In this document: positions 17,418 to 27,076 of the stretch, one piece after another
Layout: each line of letters starts with the position of its first letter
Position numbering within the stretch: position 1 is the first letter of the stretch
From: an uncultured Acidobacteriota bacterium
GTDB taxonomy: Bacteria > Acidobacteriota > Vicinamibacteria > Vicinamibacterales > CAVVIG01
Direction of reading: 5' to 3'
Assembly: GCA_902825985.1 (NCBI GenBank)
Contig: CADEDC010000030.1
Coordinates: 1-63,698 of the forward strand
DNA length: 63,698 nt
Position numbers and translations under genes: made by a program
The notes under the pieces: model-generated
Database searches by the model: none
The model's input: the letters and a program-made list of their open reading frames with translations, nothing else
Told to the model about the DNA's origin: nothing

Positions 17418-18827
17418 ATGGGCAATTACCGCCACACCAAGATCATCGCGACGCTCGGCCCGGCGACCGAGATGCCCGAGAAGCTCGCCGCCCTGATCAC
17501 GACCGGCGTCGACGTCCTTCGCCTCAACATGGCGCACGCCACCGGCGAGTGGGTGATGGCGGTCGTGCAGCGGATCCGTGACGTGTCGGTGCGTGTCGAC
17601 CGTCACGTCGCGGTGATGATGGACGTCAAGGGGCCCGAGATACGCACCGGAGTCGTCAGCGAGCCGATTGCGCTCGTGGCCGGCGAGCTGTTCGAGCTGT
17701 ATACGACCGGGCCGCGGCCCGGCATCCACGGCGTCGACGTCAACTACCCCGGCCTGCCGCAGGACGTCGGCGTCGGCGCGACGGTCCTCATCGACAACGG
17801 GCTGATCCGCATGACGGTCGTCCGCCGTGACGACACCACGCTCGTGTGTCGCGTGACGACGCCGGGGAAGCTCGGCTCGCGGCGGCACATCAACCTGCCG
17901 GGTGTCGACGTCAACCTGCCGTCGCTCACCGAAAAGGACGAACGTGACATCCGGGTCGGCGTCGACGCCGGCTGCGAGTTCTTCGCGCTGTCGTTCGTCC
18001 GACGGGCCGAGGACATCCTCGCGCTGCGCGCCCTGCTGGACCGTCTCGGATCGACGGCCCGCATCATCGCCAAGATCGAGGACCAGAGCGGCCTCCGCAA
18101 TCTCGCCGACATCGTCGCGGTCACCGACGCGGTGATGGTGGCGCGCGGCGATCTCGGCATCGAGATCGACTACCACACGCTGCCCCTCGTCCAGACCCAG
18201 ATCGTCGAGCTCTGTCTGACGCTCGGCAAGCCGGTGATCATCGCCACCCACCTGCTCGAGTCGATGATCTCGGCGCCGTTCCCGACGCGGGCCGAGATCT
18301 CGGACATCTCGACGGCGGTTCGCGAACGGGCCGATGCCGTCATGCTGTCCGGCGAAACCACCACCGGCATGTATCCGCTCGAGTGCGTCGAGGTGATGAA
18401 GAACATCGTCAGCACCATCGAGCCGACCGAGCGCCGCCGGATGAACGAGGTGCTCGCGCTCGACGAACCGAAAGCCAAGATGCTGCGGTCGGCGGCGGCC
18501 CTGGCGCAGGAATTGGGCAATTCCGGTATCGTCGTCTTCACCCGCAGCGGGTTCCTGGCCTACACGCTCGGCGCCCTGCGCACCGTCGGCGTGCCCATCT
18601 ACGCCTTCACCGACGACGACGTGCTCTTCCGTCAGTTGCTGCTGCCATGGGGCGTCGAGCCGTTCTTGATGGACTTCAGCGACGATCCCGAGCGGACCAT
18701 CCTCGACGCGCTGGCGTATCTCAAGCGTCGCGACTGGTGTCAGGCCGGCACCTGGCTGGTCGTCATCACCAACGTGCTGGCACACGGACGGGTCGTCGAT
18801 ACGCTGCAGCTGCGACAGGTCGTGTGA
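17418..18827 (+). CDS. pyk: Pyruvate kinase
   Basis: A 469-residue glycolytic enzyme converting phosphoenolpyruvate and ADP to pyruvate and ATP in the cytosol. Signatures are RHTKIIATLGPAT at the N terminus, MMDVKGPEIRTG, AKIEDQSGL carrying the catalytic lysine, MVARGDLGIEI for Mg/PEP binding, and PTRAEISDI...ADAVMLSGETTTGMYP. Differences from the classic form are RLNMAHAT where RxNFSHG is usual, and ATHLLESM where ATQMLESM is usual. These variants suggest a divergent bacterial subgroup but leave the catalytic residues intact. The C-terminal regulatory domain is present and retains an ADAVML-distal alpha/beta fold. The start is ATG at 17418, with little Shine-Dalgarno similarity. Confidence 0.93.
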   Translation: MGNYRHTKIIATLGPATEMPEKLAALITTGVDVLRLNMAHATGEWVMAVVQRIRDVSVRVDRHVAVMMDVKGPEIRTGVVSEPIALVAGELFELYTTGPRPGIHGVDVNYPGLPQDVGVGATVLIDNGLIRMTVVRRDDTTLVCRVTTPGKLGSRRHINLPGVDVNLPSLTEKDERDIRVGVDAGCEFFALSFVRRAEDILALRALLDRLGSTARIIAKIEDQSGLRNLADIVAVTDAVMVARGDLGIEIDYHTLPLVQTQIVELCLTLGKPVIIATHLLESMISAPFPTRAEISDISTAVRERADAVMLSGETTTGMYPLECVEVMKNIVSTIEPTERRRMNEVLALDEPKAKMLRSAAALAQELGNSGIVVFTRSGFLAYTLGALRTVGVPIYAFTDDDVLFRQLLLPWGVEPFLMDFSDDPERTILDALAYLKRRDWCQAGTWLVVITNVLAHGRVVDTLQLRQVV

Positions 18828-18840
18828 CGCTCGGCGTCAG

Positions 18841-18860
18841 GACCGGTCGGCTCCCCGGTC
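18841..18860 (+). terminator. Small hairpin between pyk and the TerB gene
   Basis: GACCGG (18841-18846) pairs with CCGGTC (18855-18860) around an eight-base loop, followed by a short AT-rich ATTCTGCTAA. This could be a weak terminator for pyruvate kinase; the -10 box of the next gene overlaps its 3' flank. Confidence 0.35.
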
Positions 18861-18867
18861 ATTCTGC

Positions 18868-18873
18868 TAACGT
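18868..18873 (+). promoter_or_regulatory. Candidate leaderless -10 box of the TerB gene
   Basis: TAACGT lies six bases before the ATG at 18880. With the usual 6-7 bp to the start site, transcription would begin at the A of the start codon. No Shine-Dalgarno sequence is present. Confidence 0.4.
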
Positions 18874-18879
18874 ACCGGT

Positions 18880-19398
18880 ATGTCGCTGCTCGACTGGATC
18901 AAGGGCTCGGCGTCCGGCGGCCGCCGGGGCGAGACGGAGACCGTCCGAAAAATCGCCGGAGAGCTGGACAAGCTGCCTCCGGAGCGGGCGCGGCACGTGG
19001 CGGCGCTCGCCTATGTGCTCAGTCGGGTTGCCGGTGCCGACCATCACTTCAGTCCGGAAGAGACCGGGACGATGGTGGAACTGGTCAGGACCGAGGGCGG
19101 CCTGCCCGAAGAGCAGGCGCTGCTCGTCGTCGAGATCGCCAAGAACCAGCACCGGTTGTTCGGGGGCACCGAGAACTACCTGGTGACCCGCGAATTCCGT
19201 CAGATCGCAACCGACGCGGATCGGCGGCAGCTGATCGAGTGGCTCTTCGCTGTCTCGGCGGCGGACCAGGCGATCACGCCCGACGAGGACGCACAGGTCC
19301 GTCAGATCGCCAGCGAACTCGGCATCCCGCACGATGAGTTTCTCGAGGCGCGGCTGAAATGGTCGCAATTGCGGACCGTGGTGAAGAAGCGCCCCTGA
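18880..19398 (+). CDS. TerB-family (tellurite-resistance-like) protein
   Basis: A 172-residue all-helical cytosolic protein. The TerB fold is recognisable from two similar helical halves with acidic turns: VLSRVAGADHHFSPEETGTM in the first and VSAADQAITPDEDAQVRQIA in the second. TerB domains bind divalent metal and are linked to membrane-associated stress and phage-response complexes, but single TerB genes like this one are widespread and their role is unclear. No other ter genes are nearby, so tellurite resistance should not be assumed. The start at 18880 is supported by the domain beginning shortly after it and by the adjacent -10-like box. Confidence 0.8.
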   Translation: MSLLDWIKGSASGGRRGETETVRKIAGELDKLPPERARHVAALAYVLSRVAGADHHFSPEETGTMVELVRTEGGLPEEQALLVVEIAKNQHRLFGGTENYLVTREFRQIATDADRRQLIEWLFAVSAADQAITPDEDAQVRQIASELGIPHDEFLEARLKWSQLRTVVKKRP

Positions 19399-19530
19399 GA
19401 CGGCGCGTCACCGGTCGGGCCTGGCGGCGCCTCCGAGTCGTGATGCGGTTCGAGCCATGGCAGGGACAGGCGGCGCTCCTGCCGAGGCCCGATGGGCGCG
19501 ATGGGCGCCAATTATCGTGCGCCCGCCGGC

Positions 19531-19544
19531 GCCGTCGCGACGGC
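19531..19544. repeat. Perfect 14-bp palindrome upstream of the DUF5916 gene
   Basis: GCCGTCGCGACGGC is its own reverse complement and lies 120 bp before the GTG start at 19664. It could be a regulator site, but GC-rich palindromes also arise by chance. Confidence 0.25.
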
Positions 19545-19663
19545 CGGCGGCTGCATGTGAAGCGAGCGCACCGGCTGTGTCGTATTCACGTAGAACGCGC
19601 GCTTTCGTACGGCCCCGCTGGGCTCGTCATCGTTCACTCGCAACACCGCATCAAGGGATCCTC

Positions 19664-21940
19664 GTGTTCTTCCGCACTTTTCTGGCTGACCCTTCGTCAT
19701 CGCTTCTCCCGATTTTGGCCGTGGTGGCATTTGCCCTGCCGGCGTCCGACGCCTACGCGCAATCGCTGCAGCTGGCGCCCGTCGCCGGCGCCATGGATCG
19801 TCCCGCGGCGCGCGCCATGCGCGTACAGGAGGGTCCGACGCTCGATGGCGACGTCCTCCACGACCCGATCTGGCAGCAGTCGGCCGCCATCGGCGGGTTC
19901 CTCCAATATCAGCCCAACGAAGGGCAGCCGGTGTCGGAGCAGACCGAGGTCCGGATGATGTTCACGAAGGACACGCTCTACATCGGCGTGATCTGCTACG
20001 ACCGTGAACCGGACGGCATCATCGTCGCCGATTCGCGCCGCGACTCGTCGCTCGACAATACCGACAGCTTTCGCGTGATTTTCGATACCTTCCGCGATCG
20101 GCAGAACGGCTTCGTGTTCGGCACCAACCCGGCCGGCATCGAGTACGACGCGCAGGTCACCAACGAGGGACAGGGCGGCGGCGGTCAGCAGGGACAGTCG
20201 GCCGGTTCTGGCAGCGGCTTCAACATCAACTGGGACGCGGCCTGGGAGGTGCGGGCGCAGACGACAGAAATCGGCTGGATGGCGGAATTCGCGATTCCGT
20301 TCAAGACGCTGCGCTATCCGGAAGGCAGCTCTCAAACCTGGGGCGTGAATTTCCAGCGCAACATCAGACGCAAGAACGAAGAGGCGTACTGGGCACGCAT
20401 CCCGCGTCAGTTCAATCTCAACCGCGTGTCGATGGCCGGCACCATTGCCGGCATCGAGCCGCCGACCTTCCGGAACTTCAAGCTGATCCCATACATGCTT
20501 GGTCAGCTGAACCGCGTCGGGGAGCGACCGGTCAACGGCGTGACGCTCGGCAACATCGGCGGCGACGCGAAGTACAACCTCACGCCCAGCCTGACCCTGG
20601 ATGCCACGTACAACACCGACTTCGCCCAGGTGGAAGTGGACGATCAACAGGTCAATCTCGACCGCTTCAACCTCTTCTTCCCCGAGAAACGGCCCTTCTT
20701 CCTCGAGAACGCCGGCTTCTTCTCGGTTGGAAATCCGGGTGAGGTGGACCTGTTCTTCAGCCGGCGCATCGGGCTGTCCGGATCCGGACAGTCGATCCCG
20801 CTCTACGGCGGCGGCCGGGTGTCGGGAAAAGTCGGGCTGTGGAACGTCGGCTTGCTGAACATGCAGACCGAGCAGTCGGCCGGATTCGGCGTGCCGAGCA
20901 ACAACTTCGGCGTCGTCCGGGTGAGCCGTGAGCTGCCCAACCGCACCGCGGTGGGGGGCATCGTCGTCAACCGGCAGGGGGTGGGCAATCTCGCCCGCGG
21001 CGACGACTACAACCGGACGTTTGCCATCGACGGCAAGCTCGGCGTCGGTCGCAGTCACACCGTGTCGGGTTTCCTGGCGAAAACGCAGACTCCCGGGCGC
21101 GGCGGCCGCGACCATTCATTCAACGTCCGCACCCGAATCCTCTATCCCAAGTACGACCTGGACCTCGGCTACCAGGAAGTGGGCGACGACTTCAATCCCG
21201 AGGTCGGCTTTCTCACACGCGGCGGCTACCGGAAGCCCGACGTCCGGGCGTTCACCCGCTTTCGGCCGAAGAAGTTCCTGCGGCTGCAGGAGATCCGTCC
21301 GCACGCGAACTGGCGTGGCTTCTACGGCTTCGACGGTTTCCAGGAGACCGGCTACGCCCACATCGACAGCCACTGGCAGTTCAAGGACAGCACCGAGATC
21401 CACACCGGCATGAACATCACCCGCGAGGGTGTGCGCACGCCGTTCGAGATCTACCCGGGCATCATCGTGCCGCCCGGGACGTACGACAACACGGAAGCAC
21501 AGCTGGTGTTCATGACCAACCAGGGAGCGCCGATCAGCCTGAACCTCCAGACGTTCATCGGCGGCTTCTTCAGTGGCGAGCGCGTGACGCTGAACCCGAC
21601 GCTCCGCATCCGCCCGTCCGAGGCGTTCAATCTGGAGCTGGCCTATCAGCGCAACGACATCACGCTCGCCCAGGGCGCCTTCATCACGAACCTGCTGCGC
21701 ACCCGCGTGTCGTACGCCTTCAACGCACGGACGTTCGTCCAGTCGCTGATTCAGTACAACGATCGCGCCGATCTCTGGTCCGTCAACCTGCGCTTCGGCT
21801 GGCTGCAGGCGGCGAACACCGGGCTCTTCGTCGTGTTCAACGACGCCCGCGGACTCTATGATCTCTTCCCGAATCGTCCGCAACGGACCGACCGGTCGTT
21901 GATCATCAAGTTCTCGCGCATGTTCGACGTTCTGCAATAG
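19664..21940 (+). CDS. Secreted/outer-membrane CBM9-like domain protein, DUF5916 family
   Basis: A 758-residue exported protein. A signal peptide ends at DAYAQ (about residue 28). The carbohydrate-binding family 9-like domain follows ([17 protein letters not shown], then [32 protein letters not shown]) to about residue 215. The remaining roughly 520 residues are the DUF5916 beta-barrel-like region (ISARR-type patterns such as [12 protein letters not shown] and [13 protein letters not shown]). This family is abundant in Acidobacteriota, Gemmatimonadota and Bacteroidota and is thought to act at the outer membrane, possibly in uptake or processing of oligomers. I chose GTG at 19664, with AAGGGA six bases before it, because it directly precedes the signal peptide; the longer open frame is not protein-like. 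Confidence 0.87.
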   Translation: MFFRTFLADPSSSLLPILAVVAFALPASDAYAQSLQLAPVAGAMDRPAARAMRVQEGPTLDGDVLHDPIWQQSAAIGGFLQYQPNEGQPVSEQTEVRMMFTKDTLYIGVICYDREPDGIIVADSRRDSSLDNTDSFRVIFDTFRDRQNGFVFGTNPAGIEYDAQVTNEGQGGGGQQGQSAGSGSGFNINWDAAWEVRAQTTEIGWMAEFAIPFKTLRYPEGSSQTWGVNFQRNIRRKNEEAYWARIPRQFNLNRVSMAGTIAGIEPPTFRNFKLIPYMLGQLNRVGERPVNGVTLGNIGGDAKYNLTPSLTLDATYNTDFAQVEVDDQQVNLDRFNLFFPEKRPFFLENAGFFSVGNPGEVDLFFSRRIGLSGSGQSIPLYGGGRVSGKVGLWNVGLLNMQTEQSAGFGVPSNNFGVVRVSRELPNRTAVGGIVVNRQGVGNLARGDDYNRTFAIDGKLGVGRSHTVSGFLAKTQTPGRGGRDHSFNVRTRILYPKYDLDLGYQEVGDDFNPEVGFLTRGGYRKPDVRAFTRFRPKKFLRLQEIRPHANWRGFYGFDGFQETGYAHIDSHWQFKDSTEIHTGMNITREGVRTPFEIYPGIIVPPGTYDNTEAQLVFMTNQGAPISLNLQTFIGGFFSGERVTLNPTLRIRPSEAFNLELAYQRNDITLAQGAFITNLLRTRVSYAFNARTFVQSLIQYNDRADLWSVNLRFGWLQAANTGLFVVFNDARGLYDLFPNRPQRTDRSLIIKFSRMFDVLQ

Positions 21941-21965
21941 CGCAGCATTCCGAGGTCGTGCCGAC

Positions 21966-22841
21966 ATGTCGATCGACGTCGAACCGTTCCGGGCGCGCGA
22001 GGGCCGCACGCTCAATCTGAAGAAGTGTCAGACGCGTGTCCGGCGGTTCTATGCTTCTGACGACGAGTACGAGGCGATGCTGGCGGCCCAGGTGGCGAGG
22101 CTGAGCGAACAGCAGAACCTGCTCTATGCCGACGACCGCCACGCGCTGCTCGTGATCTTCCAGGCGATGGACGCGGCCGGCAAGGACGGCGTCATCAAGC
22201 ACGTGATGTCCGGCGTCAATCCTCAGGGCTGTCAGGTCTTCAGCTTCAAGCACCCGAGCGCGCAGGAACTGGATCACGACTTCCTCTGGCGGACTTCGAT
22301 GTGTCTGCCTGAACGCGGCCGCATCGGCATCTTCAACCGGTCGTACTACGAAGAAGTGCTGATCGTCCGCGTCCATCCGGAAATCCTGAACAGCCAGCGG
22401 CTGCCGGAGCGGCCGCGCTCGACCGCCAAGGTGTGGAAGCAGCGCTACCGTTCCATCAACGATCTGGAGCGCCACCTGCACCGCAGCGGTACGCGTGTCG
22501 TGAAGTTCTTCCTGCACCTCTCCAAGGACGAGCAGCGGCAACGTTTCCTGGCCCGGCTCGACAGTCCGGAGAAGAACTGGAAGTTCAGCGAAGGCGACCT
22601 CGCCGAACGGGCACTCTGGCCGGACTACATGCGCGCCTACGAGGACTGCATCACCGCGACCACGACCGACCACGCGCCATGGTACGTCGTGCCGGCCGAT
22701 GACAAGGAGAATGCCCGGCTCATCGTGGCGCAGGTTCTGGTCGACACGATGAGCCGGTTGAAGATGCGGTATCCGGTGGCCGATCCGACCCGTCTCAGGC
22801 AGTTGCAGGCGATCCGGCGGCGTCTCGTGCGCGAGCCGTAG
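21966..22841 (+). CDS. PPK2-family polyphosphate:nucleotide phosphotransferase
   Basis: A 291-residue kinase that moves phosphate between polyphosphate and nucleotides (normally toward NDP or NMP phosphorylation), cytosolic. The PPK2 Walker A-type motif [10 protein letters not shown] is at 66-75, with Asp69 and Lys73 as expected. Walker B and lid residues follow in [20 protein letters not shown], and the family tail [20 protein letters not shown] is complete. Length fits class I/III-like single-domain PPK2. It starts 25 bp after the DUF5916 gene with GAGG upstream, so the two may be co-transcribed. Its 3' end overlaps the convergent metallopeptidase gene by 47 bp. Donor and acceptor preference cannot be told from sequence by eye. 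Confidence 0.92.
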   Translation: MSIDVEPFRAREGRTLNLKKCQTRVRRFYASDDEYEAMLAAQVARLSEQQNLLYADDRHALLVIFQAMDAAGKDGVIKHVMSGVNPQGCQVFSFKHPSAQELDHDFLWRTSMCLPERGRIGIFNRSYYEEVLIVRVHPEILNSQRLPERPRSTAKVWKQRYRSINDLERHLHRSGTRVVKFFLHLSKDEQRQRFLARLDSPEKNWKFSEGDLAERALWPDYMRAYEDCITATTTDHAPWYVVPADDKENARLIVAQVLVDTMSRLKMRYPVADPTRLRQLQAIRRRLVREP

Positions 22842-24123
22842 CGGCCGCCGGCGGTGCCTTCGGGTTGAGCAGGGCCTTCAGCTGCGTCACCTTCGCCGCG
22901 TCGAGTTTGCCCGAGATCTTGTCGGCCCGCGCGAGGAAGCCGCCATAGTCCATCTCCTGCGTCTTCAACACCGCGGCGAGCCCGACCGCCGTGTTCCGCA
23001 GGAAGATGCTCAGCACTTCCTTGAAGGTCAGTCCGATTTTCAGATCGTGCAGTGCCGAGAACAGCGACACGAAAGCGTAGTCGCGATTCTCGCCGTTCAC
23101 GTCGGTGTAGTAGCGGTCGACGTCCACGCGATCCAGATACGGGAACGTCAGCGCCGCGAACAGGCCGTACCAGCCCCGCTCGGTGTAGTCGAGATTGGCC
23201 AGGTTCCGCTCCTCCGGCGACAGCGCGCCGCCAATGTAGCTGCGGCTGAACGGCTGATCCGGCTTCTCGTACGGCGCGGCCTGCAGGAAGTTCTTCACCG
23301 TGCCGCCCGAGATCGCCTGCAGCATCTTGACCGCGAAGAAGTCGGCAAAGCTCTCGAGGAACGGCACGTAGGTGGTGTTCTCCCGCGTCTGGTGCGTGTC
23401 ACCGTGCTTGACCAGCTGCCACGCCATGGCCAGTTCGCCGGTGCAGTGGTCGTACTCCCACTGATGCGCCACTTCGTGGAGCAGCGTGTAGGTGTTGAAG
23501 TGCTCTTCCTTGATGTAGCCGTGGTGATTCAGCGGATTCCAGTACGACGACGACACCTGCGGCGAGATGCTCATCGGGTACTTGACGACCAGTTTGGTCT
23601 TGAACGCGTAGTCGGCACCGTAGTCGTCGACGACGTCGATGACCTTGTTGTAGAGAATCCAGATGTCGCAGTGCTTTCGCGGAATCGTCGCGGTGACGCG
23701 GATCTCGCCGAGATCGTGGACGCCGGCTCTCCGCTCCTCATCGTCGTCCTTGTCGCTGTGGATCTCGTGCCAGTCCTTGTCGGTGAGGTCGAGATCGATG
23801 TCGATCGGGAAGCCGTCGCCGCCAAACGAGACGCTGGTCTCCTTCCCCTCCTTGATTCGCAGCTTGCTCGAGTCGAACAGGATCTCGATCTTGAATTGCC
23901 GACGGTCCGACCCCTTCTCTTTGGACACGCTGAACTGACCGGCGCCGTTGGTCGTGACAGTGTCCCAGGCGGCCCAGGTGCCCCAGCCGAACGGGATCTT
24001 CGACCGCGCCGACACCTTGACCTGAATGCCTTCCAGCGGGCTCTGCGTCCCGAGCATCTGGTCGAGTTCCGACAACACGTGGTCCACGACGACCTTGCCC
24101 TTCACCGTCCATGTCTCCGCCAT
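22795..24123 (-). CDS. Putative cytosolic zinc metallopeptidase with transthyretin-like N-terminal domain
   Basis: A 442-residue protein not matching a named family that I know. Residues 1-115 look like a beta-sandwich of the transthyretin/Cna-B type ([31 protein letters not shown]). The central part holds a zincin signature, [16 protein letters not shown], with HEVAH at 216-220, and a candidate third ligand Glu257 in [12 protein letters not shown], 37 residues on. The C-terminal region is helical, with an Ala-rich tail. There is no signal peptide, which is unusual for such a domain pair. GGAGG precedes the ATG. The 3' end overlaps ppk2 by 47 bp. Catalytic activity is likely from the motif; the substrate is unknown. 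Confidence 0.75.
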   Translation of the reverse strand: MAETWTVKGKVVVDHVLSELDQMLGTQSPLEGIQVKVSARSKIPFGWGTWAAWDTVTTNGAGQFSVSKEKGSDRRQFKIEILFDSSKLRIKEGKETSVSFGGDGFPIDIDLDLTDKDWHEIHSDKDDDEERRAGVHDLGEIRVTATIPRKHCDIWILYNKVIDVVDDYGADYAFKTKLVVKYPMSISPQVSSSYWNPLNHHGYIKEEHFNTYTLLHEVAHQWEYDHCTGELAMAWQLVKHGDTHQTRENTTYVPFLESFADFFAVKMLQAISGGTVKNFLQAAPYEKPDQPFSRSYIGGALSPEERNLANLDYTERGWYGLFAALTFPYLDRVDVDRYYTDVNGENRDYAFVSLFSALHDLKIGLTFKEVLSIFLRNTAVGLAAVLKTQEMDYGGFLARADKISGKLDAAKVTQLKALLNPKAPPAAATARARDAAGSPATA

Positions 24124-24215
24124 GTTCCTGCCTCCTGCTCGTACTACGCAAACGGCGGGAAGACCCGGACATCAGAACCGGTGCAGGCGGACGGTGGTGG
24201 CTGGGCGGCTCGATC

Positions 24216-26936
24216 TCAGCGCGGTGTCTGAGGGCCGAGCGCAGACAATGCCGCGGTCAGCTCCGCCTGCTCGGCGGTCATATGGGTCTCGAGCAGCTCG
24301 AAGCGCGTCCGGGCGTCGGTCAACGTCGTCCGCGCCTCGTCCGTGCGACCGAGGGCGAGCTGACTCAGCCCCAGTTCGGCGACGGCCCGCATACGCATAC
24401 GCTCGCCCGCCGGCCCCTCCGGCAGCGCGGCAATTGCCGCCTGTTGTGAGGCGGCGGCGACATCGAACTGCCGCAGCCGCCGGGCGACCGCGCCGCGCGT
24501 GTAGTGGGCGCGGGCCCGCAGCAGGTCGATGGCAGCCCGCGAGGCGAGTGCGGCGTCCACCGTATCGAGATCTTCGCGCGCCCCACGGCTGTCGTCGAGG
24601 CTGACGCGAGCGAGCGCCCGCTCCATGTACGCCGTCAGCGTCGCGTCATGTGTCGCGCCCACCGACTGTGCAAGGCCGGCCACCGCCTCGTCCAGGGCGG
24701 CGAGCGCGTCGCGTGCTCGGCCGGCCCGCAGCAGGGCCGATCCGCGCGACCGCCGGGCTGCGGCAACCGTGTACGAGCGTGGCGCAGCATTGGCCGCCAG
24801 CACGCCGAGGGCGCGTTCGCTGTTCGCGACAGCCCCGTCGACGTCGCCGACGTCGAGCTGGTAGCCGACCAGATTTTGTGAGAAGAAGCCGACCATCAGC
24901 GCCTGGGGCCCGATGACTTCCGCGGCGCTGTCGCGGGCCTGGGTCAGCTGCTCGATCGCACGATGCAGGTGTCCGGCATCGCCCAGGGCCCGCGCGTAGG
25001 CCGACTGGATCTCGATGAGGCCGGGGTGTTTCACGTTGCCGTTGAAGACCACGAGCGCCCGCTCGCGCGCGGTCTCCGCGGCGTGCATGGCCATGTCCGG
25101 CTTCTTCGCGTACAGGTAGGCCATCGCGAGCACCAGACCGGTGCCGACCGAGTCGACGTGGCGGGGGCCCAGCAGCCGCAGCGCCATCGCGTCGGCCTCC
25201 TGGGCGGCTCGTTCGGCCTCCGCGTATCGCCCCTCGTCAATCTCGAGATGTGCCCGCTGCTTCGCGGTGGCCACGACATCCTCGGGCGCAATGCCGCGGG
25301 CGTTTCGCAGCACCGGCAGCAGTTCGTCCAGCGCGACGCGCATCTCCTTCGTGCGGCCGCGATGGCGCAGCACCTGCACCTGCTTCGCCCGCGCGTACAG
25401 CGTCAGGGGATGCGTCGGGCCCAGCGCATCGCGGCCAATCCGCAGCGCATCGGTGAGCGCCCGCTCGGCCTCGTCCAGATCCTGCGAGGCCAGGAGGCTG
25501 GCGCCGACGATGTTCAGCAGTTCAACCTGCAGGGCCGGCCGGTTGACGAAGGTGGCGTCGATGCGTGCGCGCGCCTGCTTGAGCAGTTCCAGCGCCGTCG
25601 GCATGCGACCGGGCGTGGCGTACGGGTCGGCTTCCTCGAAGATCGAGGCGATGAACGCCTTCACCTCCTCCGCCCGCTGCTGCTCGCCGCGGGCGACCCG
25701 GGCCTGCCACACCGCGACGCCGGCGCCGCTGACGAGCGCAGCGACGACCGCCGCCGCCGCGGCCACGCCCACGACATGACGCCGCACGAACTTCGACAAC
25801 ACGTAGGCGGCGCCGTCCGGACGCGCCAGCACCGGCCGCCCGTCGAGATAGCGGGCGAGGTCGTCCGCAAGCGCCGCCACCGTGGCATAGCGCTGTTCCG
25901 GGCGCTGCTTGAGTGCCTTCGCGAGAATCGTGTCGAGGTCGCCCCGCATCGCCCGGCGGCGAGCCGGCGGCTGCGCCACCTGGCTCGCGAGCCGCACCTG
26001 TGCGTCGAGGACGGCGTCTTCCAGCGCCTTGCGCGACCCGGATGCCGTGGCGTCCACAGCATACGGGCGCTCACCGGTGAGCAGTTCGAACAGCACGACG
26101 CCGAGGGAGTACACGTCGGTTGCGACGCCGATCGTGCCTCCGGCCACCTGCTCGGGCGACGCATACGCGAGCGTGAAGGCCGACCCGGCAATCGCCGTCA
26201 CCGTCGTGTCCTGCCGGTGGTCGTCGTCCAACATCTTGGCGATGCCGAAATCGAGCAGATGCACCTGGCCGTCGTCCGACACCAGGACGTTGCCCGGCTT
26301 CAAGTCGCGGTGCACGACGAGTGTCGCGTGGGCGTAGGCGACGGCCCGTGCCACCTGCAGGCCGAGGGCGACGCGCGATCGGATGTCGAGGTCGGTCCGC
26401 CGGCAGTAGTCGTCCAGCGGCTGGCCGTCGATCAGCTCGAGGGCGAGAAACGGCTGTCCGTCCGCCGACACGCCCGCGTCGTAGAGGCGCGCGATGTTCG
26501 GATGCGTCAGTGAAGCGAGAATCTGGCGCTCGCGCGCCATGCGCTCCGCCAGTCCGGCGGGCAGCCAGGATCCGCGCGGCAGTTTCAGGGCGACGGGACG
26601 ATTGATCAGGCCGTCGATCCGCTCGGCGACCCAGACCGTGCCCATGCCGCCGTCGGCGAGCGGCCGCACGAGCCGGTACGGTCCGACGATCGTCCCGACG
26701 CCAGCCGGCTCGGCCGTCCCGCCGTCACCGATTCGCGGCAGCGTGCGCAGGAAGCCGGTCTCCTGCAGCCAGGGCAGCTGTCCGAGCAGGTGCCGCAGGC
26801 GTGGCTTGAGTGGTTCGTAGTCGGGGCCGAGCCGATCGATCCAGGCGGCCCGCTCGGGCGGATCGAGATCGAGTGCCGCGTCGAGAAGGCGGCTCAGGGT
26901 CGCCAGCGTCGCGGCGTCGGCCGGCCGTGGATCCAC
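24216..26936 (-). CDS. Membrane Ser/Thr protein kinase with TPR C-terminal domain
   Basis: A 906-residue PknB-type kinase. After a helical N-terminal lead of about 80 residues, the kinase domain covers roughly 85-370, with glycine loop ADGGMG (94-99), catalytic Lys118, HRDLKPGN (209-216), DFG (229-231) and AYASPEQ. A transmembrane helix lies at about 388-410. The C-terminal 490 residues are tandem TPR-like helix pairs (for example NIVGASLLASQDLDEAERAL). All catalytic residues are intact. The start is GTG at 26934-26936, six bases after a TATAAC box on the minus strand, so this gene looks leaderless. It shares domain order with the kinase at 920-3502 but is not a recent duplicate. Partners are unknown. 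Confidence 0.93.
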   Translation of the reverse strand: MDPRPADAATLATLSRLLDAALDLDPPERAAWIDRLGPDYEPLKPRLRHLLGQLPWLQETGFLRTLPRIGDGGTAEPAGVGTIVGPYRLVRPLADGGMGTVWVAERIDGLINRPVALKLPRGSWLPAGLAERMARERQILASLTHPNIARLYDAGVSADGQPFLALELIDGQPLDDYCRRTDLDIRSRVALGLQVARAVAYAHATLVVHRDLKPGNVLVSDDGQVHLLDFGIAKMLDDDHRQDTTVTAIAGSAFTLAYASPEQVAGGTIGVATDVYSLGVVLFELLTGERPYAVDATASGSRKALEDAVLDAQVRLASQVAQPPARRRAMRGDLDTILAKALKQRPEQRYATVAALADDLARYLDGRPVLARPDGAAYVLSKFVRRHVVGVAAAAAVVAALVSGAGVAVWQARVARGEQQRAEEVKAFIASIFEEADPYATPGRMPTALELLKQARARIDATFVNRPALQVELLNIVGASLLASQDLDEAERALTDALRIGRDALGPTHPLTLYARAKQVQVLRHRGRTKEMRVALDELLPVLRNARGIAPEDVVATAKQRAHLEIDEGRYAEAERAAQEADAMALRLLGPRHVDSVGTGLVLAMAYLYAKKPDMAMHAAETARERALVVFNGNVKHPGLIEIQSAYARALGDAGHLHRAIEQLTQARDSAAEVIGPQALMVGFFSQNLVGYQLDVGDVDGAVANSERALGVLAANAAPRSYTVAAARRSRGSALLRAGRARDALAALDEAVAGLAQSVGATHDATLTAYMERALARVSLDDSRGAREDLDTVDAALASRAAIDLLRARAHYTRGAVARRLRQFDVAAASQQAAIAALPEGPAGERMRMRAVAELGLSQLALGRTDEARTTLTDARTRFELLETHMTAEQAELTAALSALGPQTPR

Positions 26937-26942
26937 CGTTCC

Positions 26943-26948
26943 GTTATA
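26943..26948 (-). promoter_or_regulatory. Leaderless-type -10 box of the second kinase gene
   Basis: On the minus strand TATAAC lies exactly six bases before the GTG start codon. This is the best single example in the window of a -10 box placed to start transcription at the start codon. There is no Shine-Dalgarno sequence and no clear -35. Confidence 0.5.
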
Positions 26949-27076
26949 GCCGACCTGTCCAGAGGCAGGCGGCTATCGCCGCTGGGTCGATGAATCGAGC
27001 TGTACGGGTGGTGGAACGCGGGGAGTACCGAGAGGAAGGCGGTCGGGCAGGATCGTCCTGCCCGACCACGGCGGGA

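Noticed and set aside
15951..18785. A 944-codon antisense frame across the hydroxylase and pyruvate kinase genes
   Set aside because: It spans two unrelated, well-identified genes and their intergenic gap; the translation is low-complexity.
18880..19398. Tellurite resistance function for the TerB protein
   Set aside because: No terC, terD, terE or terZ genes are nearby; the lone fold is too widespread to infer resistance.
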